A stretch of 16,156 nt of DNA from Acidobacteriaceae bacterium (lineage in GTDB: Bacteria; Acidobacteriota; Terriglobia; Terriglobales; Acidobacteriaceae): positions 1-16,156 of the forward strand of contig JAOAPG010000376.1 of NCBI GenBank assembly GCA_025462785.1, given 5' to 3'. The translations under genes were made by a program, and so were the position numbers. The notes under the pieces were generated by a model. It worked only from the letters and a program-made list of their open reading frames with translations. It was not told the origin of the DNA and ran no database searches. Positions 1-6,912 of the stretch are shown here, one piece after another (position 1 is the first letter of the stretch; every line of letters starts with the position of its first letter).

Positions 1-6
1 TGAACG

Positions 7-429
7 CTAACTTAGGAACGGAACTAGTGCGCGCAGCCGGTCATCGCGCAAGAAAATTCCCGCCCAGATAAGCACGCCGAAAATGATCGGAAAGATCGTT
101 TCAAACAATGGATTACCCGCACGCAGCTGAGTAGCCACTGCCCCTCCAAGATAGCCTGTCAGTAAGATCGCCCCAAGAATGGAAGTACGTGGAATGGCAT
201 AGACAATCGCACAGGCAAGCAAGAGACTTCCTAGGGCAACAGCGAATTTAACCGGAAATCCTAGCTCAACGAACGCCTTCCGGACGGGAGCCACCCTCAA
301 CAATTTACCAATAGCATCGAAGACCAGGAACAGTAGTGCCAGGGAGCTTATGATACGTCCGGCCCAGAGCCTTTTTGCCCATAGCGAAGCTGTTCGCGTG
401 AATTCGGAAGCTTGATTTGCCACATGCAT
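7..429 (-). CDS. DoxX-like family membrane protein
   Basis: A 140-residue protein predicted to sit in the inner membrane. Four hydrophobic segments (about residues 24-41, 62-79, 84-101 and 109-127) give the four-helix layout of the DoxX/DoxX-like family, whose members are mostly of unknown function and sometimes tied to redox or stress responses. The segment with FDAIGK near residues 37-42 is typical of the DoxX-like branch. The ATG at 427-429 is preceded by a good ribosome site (GGGAGG, about 6 bases away). The gene stands 201 bp after the VOC gene and has its own ECF-type promoter at 515-541, so it is probably transcribed separately, with a leader of roughly 75-80 bases. The family call is firm; its biochemical role is unknown. 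Confidence 0.8.
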   Translation of the reverse strand: MHVANQASEFTRTASLWAKRLWAGRIISSLALLFLVFDAIGKLLRVAPVRKAFVELGFPVKFAVALGSLLLACAIVYAIPRTSILGAILLTGYLGGAVATQLRAGNPLFETIFPIIFGVLIWAGIFLRDDRLRALVPFLS

Positions 430-514
430 AAATTTCCTCCCGTGTTTTCAATCGATGAATAAAAAGCTAGACTTCCGGACCGTCTGGACCGACTGAACCT
501 CGCTCTATTTACAC

Positions 515-541
515 GTCGAATAAGATTCCACGAATTCGACA
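515..541 (-). promoter_or_regulatory. ECF-sigma-type promoter of the DoxX-like gene
   Basis: On the minus strand TGTCGA (541-536) is followed by a 17-base spacer and CGAC (518-515), then GTGTAAATAGAG. The VOC gene upstream carries the same hexamer, spacer length and downstream bases. From memory, TGTCGA with a CGA/TC-type -10 is the promoter reported for ECF42-group sigma factors, whose regulons often contain small DGPF/YCII or VOC-like proteins. The sigma factor itself is not in the window. Confidence 0.6.
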
Positions 542-614
542 CGACTCATGACTTATTTTTGCGGCAAACCAGCGGCATCGCCACGCCCAAGCGCAGCATA
601 CCAATGATCCATCC

Positions 615-630
615 GGGCTATTGCCAGCCC
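615..630 (-). other. Small hairpin directly after the VOC gene
   Basis: GGGCT (615-619) pairs with AGCCC (626-630) across a 6-base loop, immediately beyond the stop codon of the VOC gene. No T-run follows on the minus strand, so this is at best a weak stabilising or terminating element. The remaining bases of the 430-630 interval hold the ECF promoter and leader of the DoxX-like gene and no other gene that I can support. Confidence 0.25.
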
Positions 631-1044
631 TCATTTCATTGGCTTCGGGTGAATAATCGACCACAGCACACCGAACTTGTCGCGAAGCTGTCCAAAGCGT
701 GTCGCGAAAAACGTCTCTGCGATCGGCATCGTGGCTACACCGCCATCCGCAAGTACGTTCCAAGTCTTGTCTGCGCTCTTTGTCGAGCCCAGCCAAAGGT
801 ACAGATAAGAGCTACGAATGGGCTGGAAGTGGTCCGGTGGAACATCATTTCCGATCAACTCCACGCCTGCTACATTCATGCGCGCGTGAACAATCGCCTT
901 CTCCATGCCCGGCGACACGTTAAATTGTGGCGGCAATTGGTCCGCTCTCATCATCGCGGTAATCTTTCCGCCGAGATGCTTCTCATAAAACAGGAATGCT
1001 TCTTCGCAGTTTCCGCCAAAATTCAAATGTGAATAGAGTTTCAT
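631..1044 (-). CDS. VOC family protein (PhnB/glyoxalase-like)
   Basis: A 137-residue cytoplasmic protein of the vicinal-oxygen-chelate superfamily, PhnB-like branch. The N-terminal pattern FGGNCEEAFLFYEKHLGG (residues 9-26) and the C-terminal FGQLRDKFGVLWSI (117-130) are typical of this branch, and the length fits a single pair of beta-alpha-beta-beta-beta modules. Such proteins may bind metals or small antibiotics, but the substrate cannot be read from sequence. A longer reading frame extends upstream to 1107. The ATG at 1042-1044 is preferred because AAGGAG lies just before it and the homologous fold begins there. The gene has its own ECF-type promoter at 1121-1147. Co-regulation with the DoxX-like gene is inferred from the matching promoters. 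Confidence 0.85.
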   Translation of the reverse strand: MKLYSHLNFGGNCEEAFLFYEKHLGGKITAMMRADQLPPQFNVSPGMEKAIVHARMNVAGVELIGNDVPPDHFQPIRSSYLYLWLGSTKSADKTWNVLADGGVATMPIAETFFATRFGQLRDKFGVLWSIIHPKPMK

Positions 1045-1078
1045 ATATTTCTCCTTGTTTGCTTTCAGATCCGGGCTT

Positions 1079-1097
1079 CCAGGCGGTGCCCGCCTGG
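1079..1097 (-). other. Leader hairpin in the VOC mRNA, possible dispersed repeat
   Basis: CCAGGCGG (1079-1086) and CCGCCTGG (1090-1097) form a perfect 8-bp stem with a 3-base loop. It lies about 15-30 bases downstream of the predicted start of the VOC transcript, and no T-run follows. It looks like the short GC-rich palindromes scattered through many acidobacterial genomes, but a single copy here cannot prove a repeat family. Confidence 0.45.
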
Positions 1098-1120
1098 CTA
1101 CACCCAACCTCTACTTACAC

Positions 1121-1147
1121 GTCGATTAACAAATAGCGAAATCGACA
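1121..1147 (-). promoter_or_regulatory. ECF-sigma-type promoter of the VOC gene
   Basis: On the minus strand TGTCGA (1147-1142), a 17-base spacer and CGAC (1124-1121) are followed by GTGTAAGTAGAG. Apart from one base (A or G), the 16 bases starting at CGAC are identical to those at the DoxX-like promoter, while the spacers differ. That is the pattern expected of a conserved promoter rather than a recent duplication. Transcription would begin near 1111-1115 and give a leader of about 70 bases. Confidence 0.6.
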
Positions 1148-1209
1148 GGTTCATTGTCTTTTTCACAAGTATTTGTAACCTGTTATGGCACTGGTAAACA
1201 CCGGAGCAA

Positions 1210-1228
1210 AATTGCACCACCGGCAATT
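1210..1228 (-). terminator. Weak terminator-like hairpin at the end of the TetR-linked operon
   Basis: AATTGC (1210-1215) and GCAATT (1223-1228) form a 6-bp stem about 10 bases past the stop codon of the reductase gene. On the minus strand the stem runs into a short T stretch (AATTTTGC). The stem is modest and the T tract short, so termination would be partial. Its position fits an operon boundary because the next gene has its own promoter. Confidence 0.35.
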
Positions 1229-1237
1229 CCTGGCTAC

Positions 1238-2284
1238 TCAAGCAGTTCTTCGATTCGATGCCGACAGAATTAGTGGCCTACGGTCAGCGTTTACCTGCGT
1301 CCTCGCCCATGACACCGTATCCGCAAGCGTGACCGCGAATGGACGAAACGGCACACCGAGTTCCTTCTCCGCCTTGGCCGCAGTTACGCGAAGGCGCGCA
1401 TTCATCAAGCGAATTGCTTCGACGGACATCGGACTGGCGGTTCTCGTGATTCGAGACCATGTTTCCGCCGCAGTCGCTAACGCGACAGCAGCCGCAAAAG
1501 GGATGTGCCGTTTAGGTGGCTTTGTGCCGGCCAAGGCAGCAAGACTCGCGATGACGTCGGCCACTTCGGCGAAGTCACCGCTTAGAATGTATCGTTCTCC
1601 GGAGCGCCCGATTTCTGCAATACGGAGCATGCTCGCAGCCACATCCCTTGCATCCACCACCGACGAGCCACCAGGCGGCAGCATTGGAGGCAACTTATGC
1701 GCGAGCGCGTCGAAGACGAGTTTGCCGCTCGGTGTCGGCCCCACATCGTGAGGCCCCCACATCCATGAAGGAAGTGCCGATGCGATGAAGAACCCCTTCT
1801 CTCGCGAGAATTCGCACAGCAATTGCTCGGCTCGTTCTTTACTCTTCAGATAGAGGTTTTTCATTGTGCCCGGCCATGGTGATGTCTGTTCATCACCGGG
1901 CGAACCGTCGGGCTGCAATCCGATGATGCCGGCTGAACTCGCGTGGATCATCTTTCTAACGCCCATTGCGTGTGCCGCTTGTGCGAGTTCCATCGTGCCC
2001 CTTACATTTGTGAGCTCAACGGCATTGGAGTGATCCCCAGGGTTGTAGTATTCGCGGAAATAGGCAGCGGTGTGAAAGACGACGTCAACACCTTTGAGCT
2101 CATACGCGAATCCGGCGACGTTCCGAACGTCCCCTATGACGATCCGAGTCGCAGTGTCGCCGAGCTCTCGCCGCGCTTTTTCCTCGGATCTAGCCAACGC
2201 CCACACCTCATGACCCGTCTGCAGAAGGGTGCGGACCAAATTGTTTCCTAGGAGTCCCGTGCTTCCTGTAACAAATGCGCGCAT
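1238..2284 (-). CDS. NAD(P)-dependent epimerase/dihydroflavonol-4-reductase-like protein
   Basis: A 348-residue extended short-chain dehydrogenase. It shows the nucleotide-binding GSTGLLG (residues 7-13), HTAAY after the fourth strand (71-75), serines 116-117 and the catalytic pair Y145/K149 (YLKSK). Overall it resembles the dihydroflavonol reductase/cholesterol dehydrogenase-like branch, which reduces ketones or oxidises hydroxyls on hydrophobic or sugar substrates; the real substrate is unknown. The frame stays open to 2323, but the ATG at 2282-2284 has a strong AAGGAGG just upstream, and the Rossmann fold starts at once (MRAFVTGSTG). It begins 42 bases after the DUF2141 gene and is the last gene of the probable TetR-controlled operon. 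Cytoplasmic; no signal peptide. Confidence 0.85.
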   Translation of the reverse strand: MRAFVTGSTGLLGNNLVRTLLQTGHEVWALARSEEKARRELGDTATRIVIGDVRNVAGFAYELKGVDVVFHTAAYFREYYNPGDHSNAVELTNVRGTMELAQAAHAMGVRKMIHASSAGIIGLQPDGSPGDEQTSPWPGTMKNLYLKSKERAEQLLCEFSREKGFFIASALPSWMWGPHDVGPTPSGKLVFDALAHKLPPMLPPGGSSVVDARDVAASMLRIAEIGRSGERYILSGDFAEVADVIASLAALAGTKPPKRHIPFAAAVALATAAETWSRITRTASPMSVEAIRLMNARLRVTAAKAEKELGVPFRPFAVTLADTVSWARTQVNADRRPLILSASNRRTA

Positions 2285-2326
2285 GATTCCTCCTTGTTGA
2301 AATGCGAATTTCTCATCGCCCATTCT

Positions 2327-2815
2327 TCAATACATCAGCTTGATTTCCAATGATTGCTCCGTTCCGCTCAGCTGGAATTTAGCTTCATCAAAGTTGGGCG
2401 GTCCCATCTTCTTCTTTGGATTATTGGAGGCGCCGTACCCTTCCTTGGGCGCTCCCACAAAATTCTTGTCGAGCTTTTGGTTCATATTCTCGTCGTGGAA
2501 CACCGACAAGGCGTAAGCACCCGCGGGAAGATCCGTGAACACGATTTGTGCACTCGAAGTTTGCGGGTCGATGTCTGCGGCCTGCGTGTGGATGGCCTGC
2601 GATGCAACGTTCGGGAAACCTTCGGCGCCCCGGAACAGCGCAGCTCGGATTTTTCCTTTGGTGTTGCGCGCCCCACTAACATGAACTGTCAAGGTGGCGG
2701 TGCCTGTTGATTGCGCTTCTAGCAGAGACGAAAATCGGGGTGCCACGATTAAGGACAACCCCGCGGATAAGGCCGCAACGAGCAGGAATCGGCATGTTAA
2801 TAGGTTTTTTTGCAT
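2327..2815 (-). CDS. Exported DUF2141 domain protein
   Basis: A 162-residue secreted or periplasmic protein. An N-terminal hydrophobic stretch (residues 8-25) is a likely signal peptide. The rest is one DUF2141 domain: strands around TLTVHVSGARNTKGKIRAAL (41-60), LPAGAYALSVFHDEN (96-110) and the signature KLDKNFVGAPKEGYGASNN (114-132). The function of this beta-sandwich family is unknown. The start is uncertain: an in-frame ATG at 2839 would add eight residues, and neither start has a strong ribosome site. The inner ATG is chosen because it gives a compact signal peptide and has AGTGAG about ten bases upstream. It lies 108 bp after the SDR gene, in the same orientation. Confidence 0.8.
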   Translation of the reverse strand: MQKNLLTCRFLLVAALSAGLSLIVAPRFSSLLEAQSTGTATLTVHVSGARNTKGKIRAALFRGAEGFPNVASQAIHTQAADIDPQTSSAQIVFTDLPAGAYALSVFHDENMNQKLDKNFVGAPKEGYGASNNPKKKMGPPNFDEAKFQLSGTEQSLEIKLMY

Positions 2816-2870
2816 GATTTGAATTCTCACTTCGTGCATGATTTGTAAACCACAACATCACTTTCCAAAT

Positions 2871-2890
2871 CTGGATCTCAATCGATCCAG
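2871..2890 (-). other. Intergenic hairpin between the SDR and DUF2141 genes
   Basis: CTGGATC (2871-2877) and GATCCAG (2884-2890) pair perfectly across a 6-base loop. No T-run follows on either strand, so it is not a classical terminator. It may stabilise or process the operon mRNA, or mark an operator. Confidence 0.3.
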
Positions 2891-2923
2891 GCGGAACGCG
2901 AACCAGTTCAGCAAACATGGGCT

Positions 2924-3886
2924 TCAGCCGGCATGGGCGGTCTTTCCTCCATCAATCACCATCTGGGTGCCCGTTATGTATGGGTGGTCATCGGAAGCAA
3001 GCACTAGTGCAAATGCCGCGATCTCCTCCGGCGTGGCCATCCTTCCCAGCCCCGGTACATGCGATTTGGCCCATTGACGTGCCATGACTTCCCATACTGC
3101 ATCTGGCATTTTTTCCATTCCCGCCGCTCTTCGTACCAGCGCAGTGTCAGTCGTTCCGGGAATGAGCGCGTTTACGCGGATTCCCTTGGACGCGTAGTCC
3201 AGAGCAGCAGCCTGGACCAGACCAATGAGCGCACGTTTGCTCGCCGTGTAGGCAGCACGGCGCTCAGTGGTCGCGATCGCGTTCGAGGAGGACGTCACAA
3301 CGATGTTGCCGCCACCGCCAGCGATCATGTGCGGGATCTCATACTTCATCGCGAGAAACACGCCGCGCAGGTTCGTGTTTAGCACGCTGTCCCATTCCTC
3401 AGAACTGTATTCGTGCAGTGGCTTCTCGATCGTGATGCCCGCGTTATTGAAAGCAACATCGAGTCGGCCATACTTAGCAAAGATTTGATCGACGAATCGC
3501 TTTACGTCATCCTCCATGAGAACGTCGGCCCTCACATAGGCTGCTTCGCCACCAGCAGCCTTGATCTGGCGCTCCACCTCTTGACCGAGTAGCTCGCGGC
3601 GGCCGCAGAAGCCGACTTTCCCGCCCTCAACTGCAAAGGCGATGGCAGCGGCGCGTCCAATACCAGATGTAGCCCCTGTGATAAGGACTACCTTTCCGGC
3701 GAAACTCCGCCGTCGCGACGACTGCGTTGCAGATGCGGGTTGCACTCCAGAGCCGGTCGCGCATGCTAGGAGAGATCCAGCCAATCCCGCCCCGGTCATG
3801 CCCAACATGGTTCTTCGGTTAACTGCTCTGCCATCCATGTTCTTTGTCTCAACCTCTGTTCTCGACTTCGCGTATGCGTCGTTCAT
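2924..3886 (-). CDS. SDR family oxidoreductase with a Tat/lipobox-like N-terminus
   Basis: A 320-residue classical short-chain dehydrogenase. It has the cofactor loop TGATSGIG (residues 70-77), NNAG (147-150), a serine at 200-201 and the catalytic Y213/K217 (YTASK); the C-terminus ends IDGGKTAHAG. Arginines 97-98 after the second strand (CGRR) suggest NADP(H). Unusually, about 60 residues precede the domain and hold a twin arginine (NRRTMLGM, 23-30), a hydrophobic stretch and LLAC (39-42), which looks like a Tat signal with a lipobox. A cofactor-loaded enzyme could be exported folded by this route. A GTG at 3895 is also open, but AGGTGG sits 5 bases before the ATG at 3886. The substrate is unknown. 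The gene is inside the minus-strand operon, 42 bases after the preceding gene. Confidence 0.85.
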   Translation of the reverse strand: MNDAYAKSRTEVETKNMDGRAVNRRTMLGMTGAGLAGSLLACATGSGVQPASATQSSRRRSFAGKVVLITGATSGIGRAAAIAFAVEGGKVGFCGRRELLGQEVERQIKAAGGEAAYVRADVLMEDDVKRFVDQIFAKYGRLDVAFNNAGITIEKPLHEYSSEEWDSVLNTNLRGVFLAMKYEIPHMIAGGGGNIVVTSSSNAIATTERRAAYTASKRALIGLVQAAALDYASKGIRVNALIPGTTDTALVRRAAGMEKMPDAVWEVMARQWAKSHVPGLGRMATPEEIAAFALVLASDDHPYITGTQMVIDGGKTAHAG

Positions 3887-3928
3887 TACAACCACCTCTC
3901 AATCAGGGGAATGAGCGTTCTAATTGCC

Positions 3929-4696
3929 TCAGCGGGCAATTAAGATGAAGAACGTACGCACGGGCCGAGGCATCTGCGGTGCAAATTCGCGGAACAGGTT
4001 CCCAGCTGCGATCGTCCCGAAGCGAATCGTGGCTCGTTGACCTGCATGTGTAATGTTGTTAAAGCCTGCCGGAAGGTATGCATTCCCGACGAAGCCACCG
4101 GCAGCGGCCCCCACGAAGTTCGAGAGTGCGGGCATAGGATGTCCCGAATCAGAACGATCCACAACTGTGAAGGTGAGGGCGTGAAGGCTTCGCGAGAGAA
4201 CGTTGTGGCTGCCGGACGGGAAGTAGCGTGGATCTTCCCGCGTAATGGCTCCAGTTACAAACAGAGCGGTGTGAAAGCTTGCACGTTCCGCGAACGCATC
4301 CCCGTAGTTTTTGCCAAAGGCCTCGGCCCCCTGTCTCCATTCCGGAGGATATTGGTTCGCACCTTTACCGGGAGGGTTGGCCATGCGGAGGCCCGCACGA
4401 AAAGCAGGCGCAATTAAGGCACTGGGATTCAGATAGGTATCGGCTATGTAGTAGCGAAATTTATCTCCGAGGTCGAACCGAGCCGTATTCCCTTGCGCCG
4501 GCTGCCCGGGAATGGGATCAACGGACGATGAGGACTTATCCAATGCCCGCTGACCGATGCCGGAAATGTCGCCAGACCCCTCAGGAGCAGTATGGGAAGA
4601 GGGTGCACTTGGCAGCGGTTTATCAGCGTTCTGCCCCAAAGAACTAGCTGGGAATATAAACAGAGCGAGAAGTGAGATCGAAATTGTATTTTTCAT
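3929..4696 (-). CDS. Exported protein of unknown function
   Basis: A 255-residue protein that I recognise only as a type common in acidobacterial genomes; no function is assigned. Residues 1-21 form a signal peptide (hydrophobic core, then ASSLGQ). A low-complexity linker rich in Ser, Pro and Gly follows (about 24-70). The rest contains PPEWRQGAEAFGKNYGDAFA (116-135), a DPRYF motif and two glycine/alanine-rich hydrophobic stretches, which hint at an envelope-associated protein. Its ATG overlaps the stop codon of the upstream membrane-protein gene (ATGA), so the two are probably translationally coupled; CAGGAG gives a good ribosome site. Location outside the cytoplasm is inferred from the signal peptide. 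Confidence 0.7.
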   Translation of the reverse strand: MKNTISISLLALFIFPASSLGQNADKPLPSAPSSHTAPEGSGDISGIGQRALDKSSSSVDPIPGQPAQGNTARFDLGDKFRYYIADTYLNPSALIAPAFRAGLRMANPPGKGANQYPPEWRQGAEAFGKNYGDAFAERASFHTALFVTGAITREDPRYFPSGSHNVLSRSLHALTFTVVDRSDSGHPMPALSNFVGAAAGGFVGNAYLPAGFNNITHAGQRATIRFGTIAAGNLFREFAPQMPRPVRTFFILIAR

Positions 4697-5742
4697 ACAT
4701 TCTCCTGGTGAGACAAGATTTGAATTGCAGCTTCAAGTACCCGTGTTTTTCTATTTCTATTGAGAACGCCTGCGATGATGATGAATATTGAACATGCGAA
4801 GCCCGCCGCCAGCGCACCCGCTGCGGCGATCGTCTTGTTGTCAGGACTGATTACGGATTGACCCCGCAGAGCTTGCCAAGTGAGCAGTAGCACCAAGCCT
4901 AAGTAACCCAAACCAGAGGTCCAAACTAGGGCCAGCCGATCATTGTCAGTCAAGAGAGCGGTAACGTATTTCCTTCGTGTCAACAGCCAACCAAAGAAGG
5001 GCAAGATCTGCAGCGCGTGCAGTCCAACGAAGTGCGCGACTCTCAGGTCCCCTCCTACCGTGCTCCACCCAACAACGGGCAGGCCCGGGCCACCGTCTGC
5101 AACTCCAACGCTGTGTGCCCCGACAATGTGCGGGCTGTAACCGCCGACGATTGCGCCGGCCTGCTCTGGTGTAGGCGTAATCATGAAGAATGCTGCTGCC
5201 ATGCCGACCGACGAGATGAACACTCCCAGACGCAGCGACCATGCGAAGGCGCGGTCCGGAATCCGCTGCACAAGCAGCACGATTACGAGCAGCAAATTCA
5301 TCGCCCACACGAGGATGATGAACGCCCCCATCGTGGACCAAAGAAAGGAATTGAACGGCGTTGTTAAGTTGAAGTGACTGGTTGTCCCGCGCGCCGCCTG
5401 GGTGATGATGACAATCATCTCCACGATCAAGCTGACGACCGTGACATTAGCCACCAGCCGAACCAAGCGGGAACGGTTCACGATGAAGCCGAGCAGCCAA
5501 ACAAAGGTAAAGCAATAAATGCTGACCGAGATGGCGAACTTGGCGGGTTTGAGCCAAGCTGGCGATCCCGTAATGACGCGGTGGTCAACGAGTATTCCAA
5601 CGAGGGTGGCGAGAAAAGTGATGAGCATCGTCCCGCCCATGATGCTCAGCGCCGGGTTAACGGCAAATGCGCGGTGTAGCAAGTGCCGCAATGCTGCTCC
5701 GCTGTGGCTCTTAGCTTGTGTTGTGCCAATCAGTGATCTCAT
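4693..5742 (-). CDS. Polytopic membrane protein of unknown function
   Basis: A 349-residue integral membrane protein with roughly eight or nine hydrophobic segments spread over residues 30-327. I do not recognise a named domain. Recognisable blocks are SPAWLKPAKFAISVSIY (60-76) and GDLRVAHFVGLHALQILPF (231-249). The latter places H237 and H242 five residues apart in a probable helix, an arrangement that could bind a metal or heme, though this is speculation. The frame opens as far as 5820, but the ATG at 5740-5742 is preceded by AAGGAG. Its start lies ten bases beyond the stop of the ABA4-like gene, and its stop overlaps the next start (ATGA), so it sits in the core of the operon. Confidence 0.75.
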   Translation of the reverse strand: MRSLIGTTQAKSHSGAALRHLLHRAFAVNPALSIMGGTMLITFLATLVGILVDHRVITGSPAWLKPAKFAISVSIYCFTFVWLLGFIVNRSRLVRLVANVTVVSLIVEMIVIITQAARGTTSHFNLTTPFNSFLWSTMGAFIILVWAMNLLLVIVLLVQRIPDRAFAWSLRLGVFISSVGMAAAFFMITPTPEQAGAIVGGYSPHIVGAHSVGVADGGPGLPVVGWSTVGGDLRVAHFVGLHALQILPFFGWLLTRRKYVTALLTDNDRLALVWTSGLGYLGLVLLLTWQALRGQSVISPDNKTIAAAGALAAGFACSIFIIIAGVLNRNRKTRVLEAAIQILSHQENV

Positions 5743-5752
5743 CGTTCTCTCC

Positions 5753-6208
5753 TTAAACATGGCACTCCGAAGAGGCTCTTTTTGCCGATGCGGGTAAAAC
5801 TGCGGCCACGGAGCGGACAATGAGGTAGAACAGGAACCCTGCCGGCCCTAGCATCAGCGTGAGGAAAAGCACCGGTGCCATTAGCCAGCCACTGACTCGC
5901 CGTTCTTGGCTGTCGAGAAAGATCCAACGCCCAACGAATAGGTCAAAGGCGAGAAAGTGCACCCACGCGATGGTTGCACCTGCTGGCGAGCCCAGGAGCG
6001 CCGCAACCCCAGTGAGCGTCGGCCGTGAAACGGCGGGCCAGATCTCGCCCAGGCGCGGGAGTACGAGAACTGCGTACATGACTGCGGGCGCCCCACTCAC
6101 AAACGGTGAGCGCACGATTCTGATTGTCCACCGCCAGCGCGGCACCAGGATCATGAGAGCCCAGAGGGGCAGCACCAAAAAGTTACTTAACCTGAAGAGC
6201 GAATCCAT
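5753..6208 (-). CDS. ABA4-like (DUF4281) membrane protein
   Basis: A 151-residue membrane protein with about four helices. The block AWVHFLAFDLFVGRWIFLD (residues 81-99) is the signature of the ABA4-like family, named after the plant ABA4 protein needed for neoxanthin (carotenoid) synthesis; bacterial members are uncharacterised. Length fits the family. GAGGAA lies a few bases before the ATG at 6206-6208. It starts 27 bases after the first operon gene and ends ten bases before the next, so it is firmly in the operon. A role in modifying an isoprenoid or lipid is possible given the two reductases downstream, but this is inference. Confidence 0.8.
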   Translation of the reverse strand: MDSLFRLSNFLVLPLWALMILVPRWRWTIRIVRSPFVSGAPAVMYAVLVLPRLGEIWPAVSRPTLTGVAALLGSPAGATIAWVHFLAFDLFVGRWIFLDSQERRVSGWLMAPVLFLTLMLGPAGFLFYLIVRSVAAVLPASAKRASSECHV

Positions 6209-6235
6209 ATGTCTTCCTCTACACGGTTCAGGGTC

Positions 6236-6790
6236 TTAGTCGAGAGCTGGTAGCTCAATGCCTTGGTCCACGTAAGCAACCAGCGGTGTGCCTTCTTTAA
6301 ACTCAACATTCCTGCCGTGCTTTATTAGACCGATGGGCCCAAAAAGTACGGTGAGCGCCACAGCCGTCCCCTCTTTTCCTTTTCCTTGCTTGCCTTGCGT
6401 GCCGCGCAACCTGATGGTTGAATCGTCAGCCTTTAGGTATTCCAGCCTTAGGCCAAGATCACCTGGTTTGCCCAACATCCCAGCCTTGCCAGCGTGAGAG
6501 ATGGTTCCCACCGCTACAGCCCCGGCTCTCGCCACCGTGAACCCTCCTACTTTCAGATCTTGGTCGAGGATCAAGTTCACCGGATCGCCTTCGACTGCTG
6601 TTTTAGAGGTGAGCTTGTCGCGCAATTTCAGTTTTACTTCCGTGCCTTGTTTAAGCGACGCGGTGCGAGCAGATGCGGTCTGACTCGTTGGCTGGGTCTG
6701 AGCAGTAGACTGAACGCCTCCGGTTAGGGTGGATGCGACGAAAAGAATGGTGACGAACCGCCGCGCAAACGTTCTGTTTCCGAATCGCAT
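6236..6790 (-). CDS. Exported protein of unknown function, first gene of the TetR-linked operon
   Basis: A 184-residue protein with an N-terminal signal peptide (basic start, hydrophobic core at about 12-24, likely cut near residue 30). A short linker leads to a compact domain beginning LKQGTEVKLKLRDKLTSKTA (46-65). The pattern of a stress-type beta domain followed by AVAVGTISHAGKAGMLGKPG (91-110) recurs in acidobacterial exported proteins, but no function is known to me. The region near 145-160 (TAVALTVLFGPIGLIKHGRN) is a second hydrophobic patch. AAGGAG lies eight bases before the ATG. It is the first gene after the three-operator control region, so it should respond most directly to the TetR regulator. 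Confidence 0.75.
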   Translation of the reverse strand: MRFGNRTFARRFVTILFVASTLTGGVQSTAQTQPTSQTASARTASLKQGTEVKLKLRDKLTSKTAVEGDPVNLILDQDLKVGGFTVARAGAVAVGTISHAGKAGMLGKPGDLGLRLEYLKADDSTIRLRGTQGKQGKGKEGTAVALTVLFGPIGLIKHGRNVEFKEGTPLVAYVDQGIELPALD

Positions 6791-6821
6791 AACTGTTTCT
6801 CCTTATACTCAACCGTTTAGA

Positions 6822-6840
6822 ATGTTGCTTCTGTCAACAT
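6822..6840. promoter_or_regulatory. TetR operator-like palindrome, copy 1
   Basis: ATGTTGCTTCTGTCAACAT is an imperfect inverted repeat (TGTTG...CAACA), identical to copy 2. It lies 32-50 bases ahead of the minus-strand operon's first ATG, near the expected transcription start, where a bound repressor would block initiation. Confidence 0.65.
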
Positions 6841-6868
6841 CCTATCGTTCAGATGTTGCTTCTGTCAA
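6841..6868 (-). promoter_or_regulatory. Probable promoter of the minus-strand operon
   Basis: On the minus strand a perfect TTGACA (6868-6863), which is part of operator copy 2, is followed after 16-17 bases by GATAGG/ATAGGA, a weak -10. Transcription would start inside operator copy 1 and give a leader of about 45 bases before the ATG at 6790. The strong -35 and weak -10 make this plausible but unproven. Confidence 0.4.
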
Positions 6869-6871
6869 CAT
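6853..6871. promoter_or_regulatory. TetR operator-like palindrome, copy 2
   Basis: The same 19 bases as copy 1, starting 31 bp further on, close to three helical turns, so two dimers would bind the same DNA face. The bases just before both copies also match (CGTTTAG/CGTTCAG), suggesting a duplication of about 30 bp. The half-site supplies a TTGACA -35 on the minus strand. Confidence 0.65.
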
Positions 6872-6912
6872 AGTTGCCAAAAAAACAATAAGCCTCGCCT
6901 GAACATTCAAAA

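Noticed and set aside
559..1032. 157-codon plus-strand open frame opposite the VOC gene
   Set aside because: It is the antisense of a clear family member and has no domain or ribosome site of its own.
5726..5741. TGGCAC-N7-GC on the minus strand, resembling a -24/-12 promoter
   Set aside because: It lies inside the coding start of the membrane-protein gene, within an operon with short gaps.
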